A DNA stretch of 24,617 nt from DASZMJ01 sp035551935 (GTDB lineage Bacteria > Planctomycetota > Planctomycetia > Isosphaerales > Isosphaeraceae), in NCBI GenBank assembly GCA_035551935.1, contig DASZMJ010000514.1, positions 1 through 24,617 on the forward strand, written 5' to 3'. The notes under the pieces are model-generated. The model ran no database searches. It worked only from the letters and a program-made list of their open reading frames with translations, and was not told the origin of the DNA. How positions within the stretch are numbered: the first letter of the stretch is position 1; each line of letters begins with the position of its first letter. Shown here one piece after another: positions 1-8,113 of the stretch. A program made the position numbers and the translations under genes.

Positions 1-72
1 GACGTCACGGGTCGACCCCGACTGGCGCCACAAGCGGCGCCGCTGCCAGCCGTTGAGCTTGAGTCGTTCCAT
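1..72 (-). CDS. Transposase N-terminus, partial (IS630-like?), runs off the left edge
   Basis: The minus strand opens at an ATG (positions 72-70) and stays open for 24 codons to the window edge, beginning MERLKLNGWQRRRLWRQ. A clear Shine-Dalgarno GGAGG lies at 83-79 on the minus strand, 6 bases before the ATG, so the start looks real. The basic, Trp/Arg-rich opening resembles the N-terminus of IS630-type transposases common in planctomycetes, just ahead of their helix-turn-helix region. That family call is from memory of the sequence style only. With 24 residues visible, another DNA-binding protein cannot be excluded. Confidence 0.4.
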   Translation of the reverse strand, partial: MERLKLNGWQRRRLWRQSGSTRDV

Positions 73-228
73 GGCGTGCCTCCGAAAGATCGGGCACGCA
101 ACGGATGGGCCGTGAAAAAACTACTGCGGACCTGCTTAGTGTACATCTGACAGACAAGCAGCATAAGTACTTACATCCATGCCTGTTGCTGCATGTACCT
201 GAACGCCTGACGAATGATTCACAGTCTC
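73..228. other. Spacer between amidase stop and transposase-like start
   Basis: This spacer holds the Shine-Dalgarno for the leftward partial gene (79-83). Positions 105-225 are distinctly AT-richer than the surrounding DNA and include a perfect 10-bp palindrome, taagtactta, at 164-173. It may contain the promoter and one terminus of the insertion element whose coding start lies at 72. No inverted terminal repeat can be defined because the rest of the element is outside the window. I see no gene here. Confidence 0.4.
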
Positions 229-1119
229 TCAGGAGGGGTCGAGGAACCGGGCGTCGAGCCCGGCGTAGGCGTCGATGCGGCGATCGCGCAGGAAGGGCCA
301 GTGGCGGCGGGTGTCCTCCATGAGGCCGGGGTCGCAGGTCGCCATCACGATCTCCTCGCGGTCCTCCGAGCCCCGCGCGAGGACGCGACCGAAGGGGTCG
401 GCGACGAACGAGCTCCCCCAGAACTCCAGGCCGCCGTCGGCGGGCCCTTCGTGGCCCACGCGGTTGACGACGGCCACGTAGACCCCGTTTGCGATCGCGT
501 GGGCCCGCTGGATCGTCTGCCAAGCGTCGGCCTGGGCGGCGCCGAACTCGGCCTTCTCGGAGGGGTGCCAGCCGATGGCCGTCGGGTAGCAGAGGACGTC
601 GGCGCCGCGGAGGGCGGTCAGGCGGGCGGCCTCGGGATACCACTGGTCCCAGCAGACGAGCGTGCCGACGGTCGCGTGGCGGGTCGCGAAGGCGCGGAAG
701 CCGAGGTCGCCGGGCGTGAAGTAATACTTCTCGTAATAGAGGGGGTCGTCGGGGATGTGCATCTTGCGGTAGCGGCCGCAGAGCGTGCCGTCGGCGTCGA
801 GGACGACGGCCGTGTTGTGGTAGACGCCCGCGGCGCGGCGCTCGAAGAGCGAGCCGACGACGACGATCCCCGACGACCGCGCCACCTCGGCCAATGCCTC
901 GGTCGTCGGGCCGGGGACGGGCTCGGCCAGGTCGAACCGCGCGGGGTCCTCGACCTGGCAGAAATACGGCGTGCGGAAGAGCTCGGGCAGGCAGGCCACC
1001 TTCGCCCCACGGCGGGCCGCCTCGCCGATCGCCCCGTCGGCGCGTCGGAGGTTGTCGGCCGGGTCGGCCGAGCAGCGCATCTGGATCAAGGCGATCACGA
1101 ACGGTGCGGGACGACTCAT
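229..1119 (-). CDS. aguB: N-carbamoylputrescine amidase (nitrilase superfamily)
   Basis: A 296-residue protein of the carbon-nitrogen hydrolase family. It should hydrolyse N-carbamoylputrescine to putrescine, CO2 and ammonia, the last step of the agmatine route to polyamines in the cytoplasm. The nitrilase catalytic triad is visible: Glu46 in CLPELFRTPYF, Lys119 in YRKMHIPDDP and Cys156 in LVCWDQWYPEAAR. The opening ALIQMRCS, the YYEKYYFTPGDLGF segment and the GLEFWGSSF segment are typical of the AguB subfamily rather than of general nitrilases, and the length is normal. The ATG at 1119 is chosen because the family starts a few residues before ALIQMRCS. The frame is open further upstream, but that part has no family character. 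No agmatine deiminase gene (aguA) is in the window. The gene is transcribed away from the GGDEF gene. Confidence 0.9.
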   Translation of the reverse strand: MSRPAPFVIALIQMRCSADPADNLRRADGAIGEAARRGAKVACLPELFRTPYFCQVEDPARFDLAEPVPGPTTEALAEVARSSGIVVVGSLFERRAAGVYHNTAVVLDADGTLCGRYRKMHIPDDPLYYEKYYFTPGDLGFRAFATRHATVGTLVCWDQWYPEAARLTALRGADVLCYPTAIGWHPSEKAEFGAAQADAWQTIQRAHAIANGVYVAVVNRVGHEGPADGGLEFWGSSFVADPFGRVLARGSEDREEIVMATCDPGLMEDTRRHWPFLRDRRIDAYAGLDARFLDPS

Positions 1120-1337
1120 CGGGATCGGGCCCGGCGCGGGGGACGTTGCCGAAAGCCCCCAGCATAGCGGCCCGTCGGCCACACGACCACTCCGGATCGA
1201 CGCAAGCAAAGGCGATGACACACATGAATCGAGGTTTCGGCGCCGACGGTGCGACCGTGGCCTAGGTTCTCGGTAGGGAACCGGCGCGTCCGGGTGCCCG
1301 GATTCTGCCCCAAGGGTCCGCAACGTCGGGACTGGAC
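1120..1337. promoter_or_regulatory. Divergent intergenic region between amidase and GGDEF genes
   Basis: About 218 bases separate two genes read outward, so promoters for both should lie here. A small hairpin, GGTTC paired with GAACC, is visible at about 1264-1281. No convincing -35/-10 pair or operator can be picked by eye. The region is annotated from gene orientation only. Confidence 0.3.
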
Positions 1338-4300
1338 GTGGATCGAACCCGAACACGACGCGCCCCGCTCGTGACGACGAGGGCGGCGGTGATGGCGACG
1401 GCGGTCGCCTGGCTGACCCTCGCCGACGGCATCGGGGCCGCCCGGGCCGACGGGCGCGACCAGCCGGGGCTGCCGCCGGTGCTCGTCAAGCACTGGCAGC
1501 TCGACGACGGCCTGCCGCAGGCCCACATCCAGGCGATCGCGCAGACGAGCGACGGGTACCTGTGGGTCGGCACCCTGAACGAGGGGCCGGCGCGGTTCGA
1601 CGGCGTCCGGTTCACGGCGCTGCGCGACCTGGACCCGTCCTACGCGCGGCACTCGCATCGCGACCAGGTCGTCAACGCCCTGCTGGCGACGCCCGACGGC
1701 GCCCTCTGGATCGGCACCGAGGGAGGGGGGCTCTGCCGCTGGCGGGACGGCATGTCGACCTTCTTCGGCCGGGCCGAGGGCCTGCCCGACGCCCGCGTCC
1801 GGTGCCTCGCCGCCGGGGCCGAGGGCACGGTCTGGGTCGGCACGGCCGCCGGCCTGGTCCGCCTTCGGGAAGGGGCGCCCGTCCACATCGACGACTGCCG
1901 TCGCCGGGTCGCCGCGCCGGTGACGGCCTTGCTGGAAGGCCGCGACCGCACGCTCTGGGTCGGCACCGAGAGGGGGCTCTACCGGCTCCGGGGGGAGCAG
2001 ACAACCCTGCTGACCCCGAGCGACGGCCTCTCTCACCCGTATATCAAGTCGTTCGTCGAAGGTCGCCGCGGTGACCTCTGGGTCGGCACACAGTTCGGCC
2101 TCAACCACCTCGTCGACGGCCTCTGGACGAGCTTCGGCATCGATCAGGGCCTCGTGCGGCCCGACGTCCTATCGCTCCACGAGGACGCGGCCGGCTGGCT
2201 CTGGATCGGCACGGTCGAGGGGCTCTACGTCCGCGACCCGGCCGGCGGCCGCATCGCCCCCCATCGGGCGCCGGTCGCCCTGGCGCGGAGGGGAGTCCTC
2301 GCGATCGTCGGGGACCACGAGGGGGACCTCTGGCTCGGCTCGCAATTCGGGCTGTTTCAGCTCCGCGAGCGGAAGCTGACGGTCCTCGGCGCCGCCGAAG
2401 GTCTGCTCGACCTCACGGTCAACACGGTGGGCGCCGGCCGCGGGGAGGACCTCTGGGTCTCGACCGGCAGCGGCGGCGTCGCCCGCTACCGCGACGGCCG
2501 CTTCGAGCCGCTGTCGACCACCGAGCGGCTCTCGTCCGAGTACACGACGGCCCTGCTCGTCGACCGCGCCGGCGCCCTGTGGGTCGGCACCTGGGGCCAC
2601 GGCCTGAACCGCGTCGCCGACGGCCGCTGCACCATCTTCCGGGCCGGTGCCACCGACGGCGAGGCCGTCGACATCATCCGCTCGGTCTTCGAGGACCGCC
2701 GCGGGACGATCTGGATCGGCACCTGGGGGGCGGGCCTGCGGCGCCTGAAGGACGGCAAGTTCACCACGTTCACCACCCGCGACGGCCTGGTGCACGACCG
2801 CGTCCGGGCGATCGCCGAAGACCCCGCGGGGGCGCTCTGGGTCGCGACCCACGGCGGCCTGAACCGCCTGAAGGACGGCCGGTTCACCGCGTTCACCACC
2901 CGCGACGGCCTCGGCGCCGACTCGGTCTTCAGCCTCCTGATCGACGCCGACGGGACGGTCTGGGTCGGCACGTGGGGCGGGGGCCTGAGCCGGATCAGGG
3001 ACGGGCGCGTCGCCACGATCCGGGCCCGCGACGGCCTGCACAGCGACACGATCACGCAGGTCCTCGACGACGGCCGAGGTGGGCTCTGGATGGGCTCCCC
3101 GCGCGGCATCTTCCGCGTCGCCAGGGCCGAGCTCGAGGACTGCGCCGAGGGGCGGACGCGAGCCATCATCCCCCTGGTCTTCGACCGCGAGGACGGCCTC
3201 GAGTCGAGCCAGTGCAGCAGCGGCTCGCAGCCGGCCGGCTGCCGGGGCCGCGACGGCCGGCTCTGGTTCCCGACCGTCGCGGGCCTGGTCGGCGTCGACC
3301 CGCGCCGCGCCGCCGAGCCCGGGCCGGCGCCGCCGACGGTCATCGAGGAGGTCCGCGCCGACGGCCGCCCGATCGCCCTCCGAGCGGACCGGCGGCTGCC
3401 GGTCGGCCACGGCGACCTGTCGTTCCGTTTCACGGCCAACACCTTCGTCGACCCGGAGAAGGTCCGCTTCCGCTACAAGCTCGAGGGCTACGACGCCGAC
3501 TGGATCGACGCCGGCGCCCGGCGGGTCGCCAACTACACGAACCTGCCCCCCGGCTCGTACCGGTTCACCGTCCGGGCCTGCAACGCCGGGGGCACGTGGT
3601 CGCGGGACGGGGCCACGCTGGCCGTCGAGCTGGTCCCGCGTTTCGAGCAGACGGCGGCCTTCCACCTGCTCTGTATCCTCGGCCTCGTCGGCGCCGGCGG
3701 GGCGTTGGGACTCTGCCGCGCCAAGGACCTGAGGCGGCACGAGCGGCAGCTCCGCGATCAGGTCGACGCCCGCACCGCCGAACTCCGGCGCGAGGTCGCC
3801 GAGCGGCGGCGGGCCGAGCACGAGCTCCGCGACAAGTCGGACCGGCTCGCCGCGATGCACGCGACCCTGGCCGCGCAGAACCGCCGGCTCGCCGAGCTCG
3901 CCGTCACCGACGGCCTGACCGGCCTGAAGAACCGCCGCTACTTCCACGAGTCCCTGGAGTCGACCCTGGCGCTGGCGGCCCGGATCGGCACGCCGACGTC
4001 GGTCGTCCTGCTCGACGTCGACCACTTCAAGTCGTTCAACGACACCTTCGGCCACCTGGCCGGCGACGAGGTCCTGCGCGGCGTCGGCGTGGCCTTGCGG
4101 GCCAACGTCCGCGACCACGACGTCGTCGCCCGCTACGGCGGCGAGGAGTTCATCATCCTGCTGCCGGCCACCGCCGCGGCCGACGCGTTGGCGATCACCG
4201 AGCGGCTCCGCGCCGACGTCGCCGGCCGCCCCTGGCCGCACCGGGCGATCACCGCCAGTTTCGGCGTCGCCACCGCCTGCCCCGGCCTGTCGCACCCCTC

Positions 4301-4418
4301 CGAGCTGATCGACGCCGCCGACCGCGCCCTCTACCGCTCCAAGCGGCTCGGCCGCGACCGGGTCACGCACCACGACGATTTCACCGCCGTCGGCCCGCTC
4401 GCCACCGCCCTGACCTGA
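1338..4418 (+). CDS. Membrane sensor diguanylate cyclase: Reg_prop propellers, Y_Y_Y, GGDEF
   Basis: A 1026-residue protein predicted to sense an extracytoplasmic ligand and make cyclic di-GMP. It has an Arg-rich start and hydrophobic stretch at about 16-37 (signal sequence). Fourteen propeller blades follow, each with an LW(V/I)GT-like core, up to about residue 640; fourteen fits two seven-bladed propellers. A Y_Y_Y domain spans about 692-767 (FRYKLEGYDADW, YTNLPPGSYRF). Then come one membrane helix (about 775-793), a charged coiled coil (about 797-853) and a GGDEF domain from Leu854. The active-site loop is GGEEF (934-938) and the product-binding I-site RDHD (925-928) sits five residues before it, so the enzyme looks active and feedback-inhibited. 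The architecture matches hybrid two-component sensors of glycan-using bacteria, but with GGDEF replacing the histidine kinase. Start: GTG at 1338 keeps a plausible signal peptide; ATG at 1392 is the alternative. Ligand unknown. Confidence 0.9.
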   Translation: MDRTRTRRAPLVTTRAAVMATAVAWLTLADGIGAARADGRDQPGLPPVLVKHWQLDDGLPQAHIQAIAQTSDGYLWVGTLNEGPARFDGVRFTALRDLDPSYARHSHRDQVVNALLATPDGALWIGTEGGGLCRWRDGMSTFFGRAEGLPDARVRCLAAGAEGTVWVGTAAGLVRLREGAPVHIDDCRRRVAAPVTALLEGRDRTLWVGTERGLYRLRGEQTTLLTPSDGLSHPYIKSFVEGRRGDLWVGTQFGLNHLVDGLWTSFGIDQGLVRPDVLSLHEDAAGWLWIGTVEGLYVRDPAGGRIAPHRAPVALARRGVLAIVGDHEGDLWLGSQFGLFQLRERKLTVLGAAEGLLDLTVNTVGAGRGEDLWVSTGSGGVARYRDGRFEPLSTTERLSSEYTTALLVDRAGALWVGTWGHGLNRVADGRCTIFRAGATDGEAVDIIRSVFEDRRGTIWIGTWGAGLRRLKDGKFTTFTTRDGLVHDRVRAIAEDPAGALWVATHGGLNRLKDGRFTAFTTRDGLGADSVFSLLIDADGTVWVGTWGGGLSRIRDGRVATIRARDGLHSDTITQVLDDGRGGLWMGSPRGIFRVARAELEDCAEGRTRAIIPLVFDREDGLESSQCSSGSQPAGCRGRDGRLWFPTVAGLVGVDPRRAAEPGPAPPTVIEEVRADGRPIALRADRRLPVGHGDLSFRFTANTFVDPEKVRFRYKLEGYDADWIDAGARRVANYTNLPPGSYRFTVRACNAGGTWSRDGATLAVELVPRFEQTAAFHLLCILGLVGAGGALGLCRAKDLRRHERQLRDQVDARTAELRREVAERRRAEHELRDKSDRLAAMHATLAAQNRRLAELAVTDGLTGLKNRRYFHESLESTLALAARIGTPTSVVLLDVDHFKSFNDTFGHLAGDEVLRGVGVALRANVRDHDVVARYGGEEFIILLPATAAADALAITERLRADVAGRPWPHRAITASFGVATACPGLSHPSELIDAADRALYRSKRLGRDRVTHHDDFTAVGPLATALT
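2744..2913 (+). repeat. Near-identical pair of propeller-blade segments
   Basis: Two stretches of about 47 bases, at 2744-2790 and 2867-2913, encode LKDGKFTTFTTRDGL and LKDGRFTAFTTRDGL. They differ at only about three positions apart from their edges. The offset is 123 bases (41 codons), which is one blade. Other blades in the same gene are much less alike, so this pair looks like a recent blade duplication or gene conversion. Confidence 0.7.
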
Positions 4419-4767
4419 TCGGGACCGGTCCCCGCCCTTGCGAAGGCCGCCTTCCCCGACGCCCCGCGTCGGCGGGCCGCTTCCCGACCGGGCGCAGCGC
4501 GGTGCGCGAGCCCGCCGACGCGCCGTCAAGATGGCCCGCCACCCGGTCGCCGCCGCGAGGCCGTCGCGACCGCGACGGCCCGGCAATCCGGGGGGTCGTG
4601 CCTCAATTCCGATGATGGAATGAGAATTGCTCGGGTGACAGGGGCCCCGCGGGACGCCGCGCTCGACACGGAATAGAGACGAATCCCCGCGGGCATCGGG
4701 AAGTCGCGGCGAGCCGGGACCCCTGCGCGCCGTCGGCTCGAATCGGATATATCGCATTCAGGTTGAT
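4419..4767. other. Intergenic region before the glycan operon
   Basis: No gene is supported in these 349 bases. A perfect 12-bp palindrome (gggaccggtccc, 4421-4432) starts two bases after the GGDEF stop codon. It has no T-run, so it is at best a weak terminator candidate. Just before the GT9 start there is an AT-rich patch, ggatatatcgcattcaggttgat (4745-4767, split here by eye), that could hold a -10 element. No matching -35 was found. The operon promoter is expected in this region from gene layout. Confidence 0.4.
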
Positions 4768-5841
4768 ATGAGAGACCAATCGATGGATGCCGCGCGCCGG
4801 CCGCCGGTGCCGCCGCGGCGGGTCCTCGTCCTGCGCGCGCTGAAGCTCGGCGACCTGCTCTGCGCGGTCCCGGCGTTCCGGGCCCTGCGCGCGGCCTGGC
4901 CGGGCGCGGAGATCGTGCTGGCGGGCCTGCCCTGGGCGCGGGAGTTCGTCGGCCGCTTCGGCGCCTACCTCGACGGCTTCCGCGAGTTCCCCGGCTATCC
5001 CGGCCTGCCCGAGTGCGCGCCCCGGATCGGGGCGATCCCGGCGTTCCTCGCGGCGATCCAGGACGATCGGTTCGACCTGGCGATCCAGCTCCACGGCAGC
5101 GGGCCGATCGTCAACGAGGTCGTCGCCCTCTTCGGCGCGCGGCGGTCCGCCGGCTTCCACCTGCCCGGCTCGTATCGCCCCGACTCGGGCCTCTTCATGC
5201 CGTGGCCGTCGCGGGGACTCGAGGTCCGCCGCCTGCTGGCCCTCGTCGAGCACCTCGGCCTGCCGACCCGCGGCGAACACCTCGAATTCCCCGTCGCCCC
5301 GAGCGACCGCGCCGCCTTGCATTCGATCGAAGGCATCGGACCCTTGAAGGAACATCCATACGTTTGCGTTCATCCCGGCGCGAGCGTCCCCGGCCGCCAG
5401 TGGCCGGCGGATCGGTTCGCGGCGGTGGCGAGGGCGCTGGCGGATCGGGGCTTCCGGGTCGTGGTCACGGGCACGGCGGCCGAGGCCGGGCTGGCCGGGG
5501 CGATTCGTCGGGAAGTGCCCGGCGCCCTCGACCTGACGGGCCGCACCGACCTCGGCTCGCTCGGGGCCTTGCTGGAGGGGGCGCGGCTGCTGGCCTGCAA
5601 CGACACGGGCGTCTCGCACGTCGCGGCCGGGCTGAAGCTGCCGAGCGTCGTCCTCTCGACCGGCGACAACCCGTCGCGTTGGGCGCCGGCCGACCGCGAG
5701 CGGCATCGCGTCCTCTGCCGCGACGAGGGGATCGAGCCGGCCGAGGTCATCGACGCGGCCTCGGCCTTGCTCCGGGCGTTCCCGGGGCCGGCCGTCGGCC
5801 GCGGGGAGGTCGTCGCACCATGCACCGCTTGCGCGTCCTGA
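4768..5841 (+). CDS. Glycosyltransferase family 9 (heptosyltransferase-like)
   Basis: A 357-residue GT-B enzyme of the ADP-heptose:LPS heptosyltransferase family, cytoplasmic face of the inner membrane. The N-terminal half opens with RRVLVLRALKLGDLLCAVPAFRALR, matching the family's start RALKLGD/R.xxGD-P motif. The C-terminal half carries VCVHPGASVPGRQWPADRFAAV and the nucleotide-sugar site NDTGVSHVAAGL (Asn278 onward). Length is normal. The start ATG at 4768 has only a weak ribosome site; a second in-frame ATG at 4783 (Met6) is possible. It is the first gene of the co-directional run, and its last 22 bases overlap the next gene. Donor is probably ADP-heptose, given gmhB and hldE downstream, but GT9 members also use other sugars. 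Acceptor unknown. Confidence 0.85.
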   Translation: MRDQSMDAARRPPVPPRRVLVLRALKLGDLLCAVPAFRALRAAWPGAEIVLAGLPWAREFVGRFGAYLDGFREFPGYPGLPECAPRIGAIPAFLAAIQDDRFDLAIQLHGSGPIVNEVVALFGARRSAGFHLPGSYRPDSGLFMPWPSRGLEVRRLLALVEHLGLPTRGEHLEFPVAPSDRAALHSIEGIGPLKEHPYVCVHPGASVPGRQWPADRFAAVARALADRGFRVVVTGTAAEAGLAGAIRREVPGALDLTGRTDLGSLGALLEGARLLACNDTGVSHVAAGLKLPSVVLSTGDNPSRWAPADRERHRVLCRDEGIEPAEVIDAASALLRAFPGPAVGRGEVVAPCTACAS

Positions 5842-6827
5842 CCTGGCACATCCACGGCAATTACCTGCTCTACCTCGCGCGGGCGGGCGTGGACTTCTAC
5901 CTCCCCGTCGCCCCCGGCGGCCGCGAGGGCTACGGCGGCCGCGGCTCGACCTTCCCGTTCGGCCCGAACGTCGTCGACGTGCCCGCCGAGGCCGTCCGCG
6001 AACTCGACTTCGACTGCATCCTCTTCCAGTCGAAGACGAACCACCTCATCGATCAACATGAAATCCTATCCGAATCTCAGAAGAAGACGCCGCGGATCTA
6101 CCTCGAGCACGACCCGCCGCAGGAGCACCCGGTCGACCAGCGCCACTGGTTCGAGGACCCGGAGGGCCTGCTCGTCCACGTGACGCCGTTCAACGCGCTC
6201 ATGTGGGACTCGGGCCGGACGCCGTCGCGGGTGATCGAGCACGGGGTCTTCGTGCCGGAGGGGGTGTCCTATTCGGGCGAGCTCGACCGCGGCATCGTCG
6301 TCGTCAACCACCTGCGGTCGCGGGGGCGCCGGCTCGGCGTCGACGTCTTCGAGCGCGCCCGGCGCGCGGTGCCTCTGGACCTCGTGGGCATGGACGCCGA
6401 GTCGCTTGGCGGCGTCGGCGAGGTCCATCCCCCGGACCTCCCGGCGTTCGAGGCGCGGTACCGCTTCTTCTTCAACCCGATCCGCTGGACCAGCCTCGGC
6501 CTGGCGGTGCTCGAGGCGATGACGATCGGCCTGCCGATCGTCGCGCTGGCGACGACCGAGATGGTGACGGCCGTCGAGCACGGCGTCTCGGGCTACATCG
6601 ACACGAGCCTCGACCGCCTCGTCGAGCCGATGCGACGGCTGCTCGACGACCCGGCCGAGGCGCGCCGACTCGGGGCCAACGCCCGGCGTGCGGCCCTCGA
6701 GCGCTTCCACATCGACCGCTTCGCCCGCGACTGGGAGGAGACCTTCGCCCTGGTCGCGGGCCGTCCCGCGGCCGGGCGCGCCTCGGTCGCGCCCGGATAT
6801 GCCGCGACGAAAGGAGCCGCAACGTGA
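5820..6827 (+). CDS. Glycosyltransferase, GT4-like
   Basis: A 335-residue protein whose C-terminal half is a GT-B/GT4-type donor domain: FFFNPIRWTSLGLAVLEAMTIGLPIVAL, then a VTAVEHGVSGYIDT segment and a final helix-rich LLDDPAEARRLGANARRAALERF segment. The N-terminal half (LRVLTWHIHGNYLLYLARAGVDFYLP) is atypical and lacks the Gly-rich loop of classic GT4 enzymes. This is seen in a planctomycete/cyanobacterial subgroup working on cell-surface glycans (family impression, not checked). It overlaps the preceding GT9 gene by 22 bases with its own GGAGG about 8 bases before ATG 5820, which points to translational coupling. It ends by sharing GTGA with the next gene. Sugar donor and acceptor cannot be read from sequence. 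Confidence 0.75.
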   Translation: MHRLRVLTWHIHGNYLLYLARAGVDFYLPVAPGGREGYGGRGSTFPFGPNVVDVPAEAVRELDFDCILFQSKTNHLIDQHEILSESQKKTPRIYLEHDPPQEHPVDQRHWFEDPEGLLVHVTPFNALMWDSGRTPSRVIEHGVFVPEGVSYSGELDRGIVVVNHLRSRGRRLGVDVFERARRAVPLDLVGMDAESLGGVGEVHPPDLPAFEARYRFFFNPIRWTSLGLAVLEAMTIGLPIVALATTEMVTAVEHGVSGYIDTSLDRLVEPMRRLLDDPAEARRLGANARRAALERFHIDRFARDWEETFALVAGRPAAGRASVAPGYAATKGAAT

Positions 6828-8113
6828 GCCGCATCGCCCTGATCAGCGAACACGCCTCCCCGCTCGCGACGCTCGGCGGCGTCGATGCCGGCGGCCAGAA
6901 CATCTACGTCGGCCAGCTCGCGCGGCGGCTCGCGGCGTTGGGGCACGAGGTCGAGGTCCTGACCCGCCGCGACCGCCGCGGCCTGCCCGAGGTCGTCCCC
7001 TGGGCCGGCGGCGCCCGCGTCGTCCACGTCGCCGCCGGGCCCCCGTCGGCCGTCCGCAAGGAGGACATGCTCCCCTTCATGGACGAGTTCGCCGACGGGG
7101 TCCGCGCCCGCGTCCGGCGCCGGGGGCACTACGACCTGATCCATGCGAACTTTTTCATGTCGGGGATGGTCGCGGCCGAGTTGAGGCGCTCGTCGGGGAC
7201 GCCGTTCGTCGTCACCTTCCACGCCCTGGGCCGCGTCCGTCGGCTGCACCAGGGGGACGCCGACGGCTTCCCCGACGAGCGCCTGGCGATCGAGGACCGC
7301 GTCGTCGCCGAGGCCGACGGCATCGTCGCCGAATGCCCGCAGGACCAGGACGACCTCGTCCACCTCTACGGCGCCGACCGGGGGCGGATCACGGTGATCC
7401 CCTGCGGCTTCGACCCCTCGGAGTTCTGGCCGATCGACAAGCCCCGCGCGCGGGCCGCGCTCGGGATCGGCCCGGGGGGCCCGGTCCTGCTCCAGCTCGG
7501 CCGGATGGTGCCGCGCAAGGGGGTCGACAACGTGATCCGCGGCCTGGCCCGGCTCCGTCGCGACCGCGGGATTGCGGCCCGCCTGCTCGTCGTCGGCGGC
7601 GAGTCGGAGGTCCCCGACCCGGCCATCACCCCCGAGATCGGCCGCCTCCGGTCCATCGCCCAATCCGAGGGGGTCGCCGACGCGGTGACGTTCGTCGGCA
7701 GCCGCGGGCGCGACGTCCTGCGGTATTACTACGCGGCGGCGGATGTCTTCATCACCACCCCCTGGTACGAGCCGTTCGGCATCACGCCGGTCGAGGCGAT
7801 GGCGTGCGGGACGCCGGTCGTCGGCGCCGACGTCGGCGGGATCAAGGCGACGGTCGTCGACGGCAAGACCGGCTTCCTCGTGCCGCCGAACGACCCGGCG
7901 GCGCTGGCGGGGCGGCTCGCGTTGCTGCTCAACGACCCGGGCCTCCTCCGCGCCTTCGCCCGCCGCGCCGTCCGCCGCGCCAACGAGCACTACACCTGGG
8001 GCCGCGTCGCCGAGGCCGTCGACGGCCTCTATTCCTGGGTCCTCGCCGCCGGCTCGACGCAACGCAACCGCGGCCGACTCGCCCACGTCGGGGCGGGGAG
8101 GTCCGATGCGTGA
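6824..8113 (+). CDS. Glycosyltransferase family 4 (GT-B, retaining)
   Basis: A 429-residue GT4 enzyme. The N-terminal acceptor domain begins IALISEHASPLATLGGVDAGGQ and contains the Gly-rich GGVDAGGQNIYV loop seen in sucrose-phosphate-synthase and MshA-like GT4 proteins. The donor domain has LLQLGRMVPRKGVDNVI and the retaining EX7E motif at Glu316 and Glu324 (EPFGITPVEAM), followed by GTPVVGADVGGIKATVVDGKTGF split over the nucleotide-binding face. Length is typical. The GTG start at 6824 overlaps the upstream stop by four bases (GTGA), and AAGGAG sits about 8 bases ahead of it. The 3' end overlaps gmhB by eight bases. Likely adds a hexose to the heptose-containing glycan; the exact sugar is unknown. 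Confidence 0.85.
   Translation: MSRIALISEHASPLATLGGVDAGGQNIYVGQLARRLAALGHEVEVLTRRDRRGLPEVVPWAGGARVVHVAAGPPSAVRKEDMLPFMDEFADGVRARVRRRGHYDLIHANFFMSGMVAAELRRSSGTPFVVTFHALGRVRRLHQGDADGFPDERLAIEDRVVAEADGIVAECPQDQDDLVHLYGADRGRITVIPCGFDPSEFWPIDKPRARAALGIGPGGPVLLQLGRMVPRKGVDNVIRGLARLRRDRGIAARLLVVGGESEVPDPAITPEIGRLRSIAQSEGVADAVTFVGSRGRDVLRYYYAAADVFITTPWYEPFGITPVEAMACGTPVVGADVGGIKATVVDGKTGFLVPPNDPAALAGRLALLLNDPGLLRAFARRAVRRANEHYTWGRVAEAVDGLYSWVLAAGSTQRNRGRLAHVGAGRSDA

Noticed and set aside
4438..4623. Small 61-codon gene after the GGDEF gene
   Set aside because: It has no ribosome site, is Arg/Pro-rich in the way random GC-rich DNA is, and ends in the operon leader.
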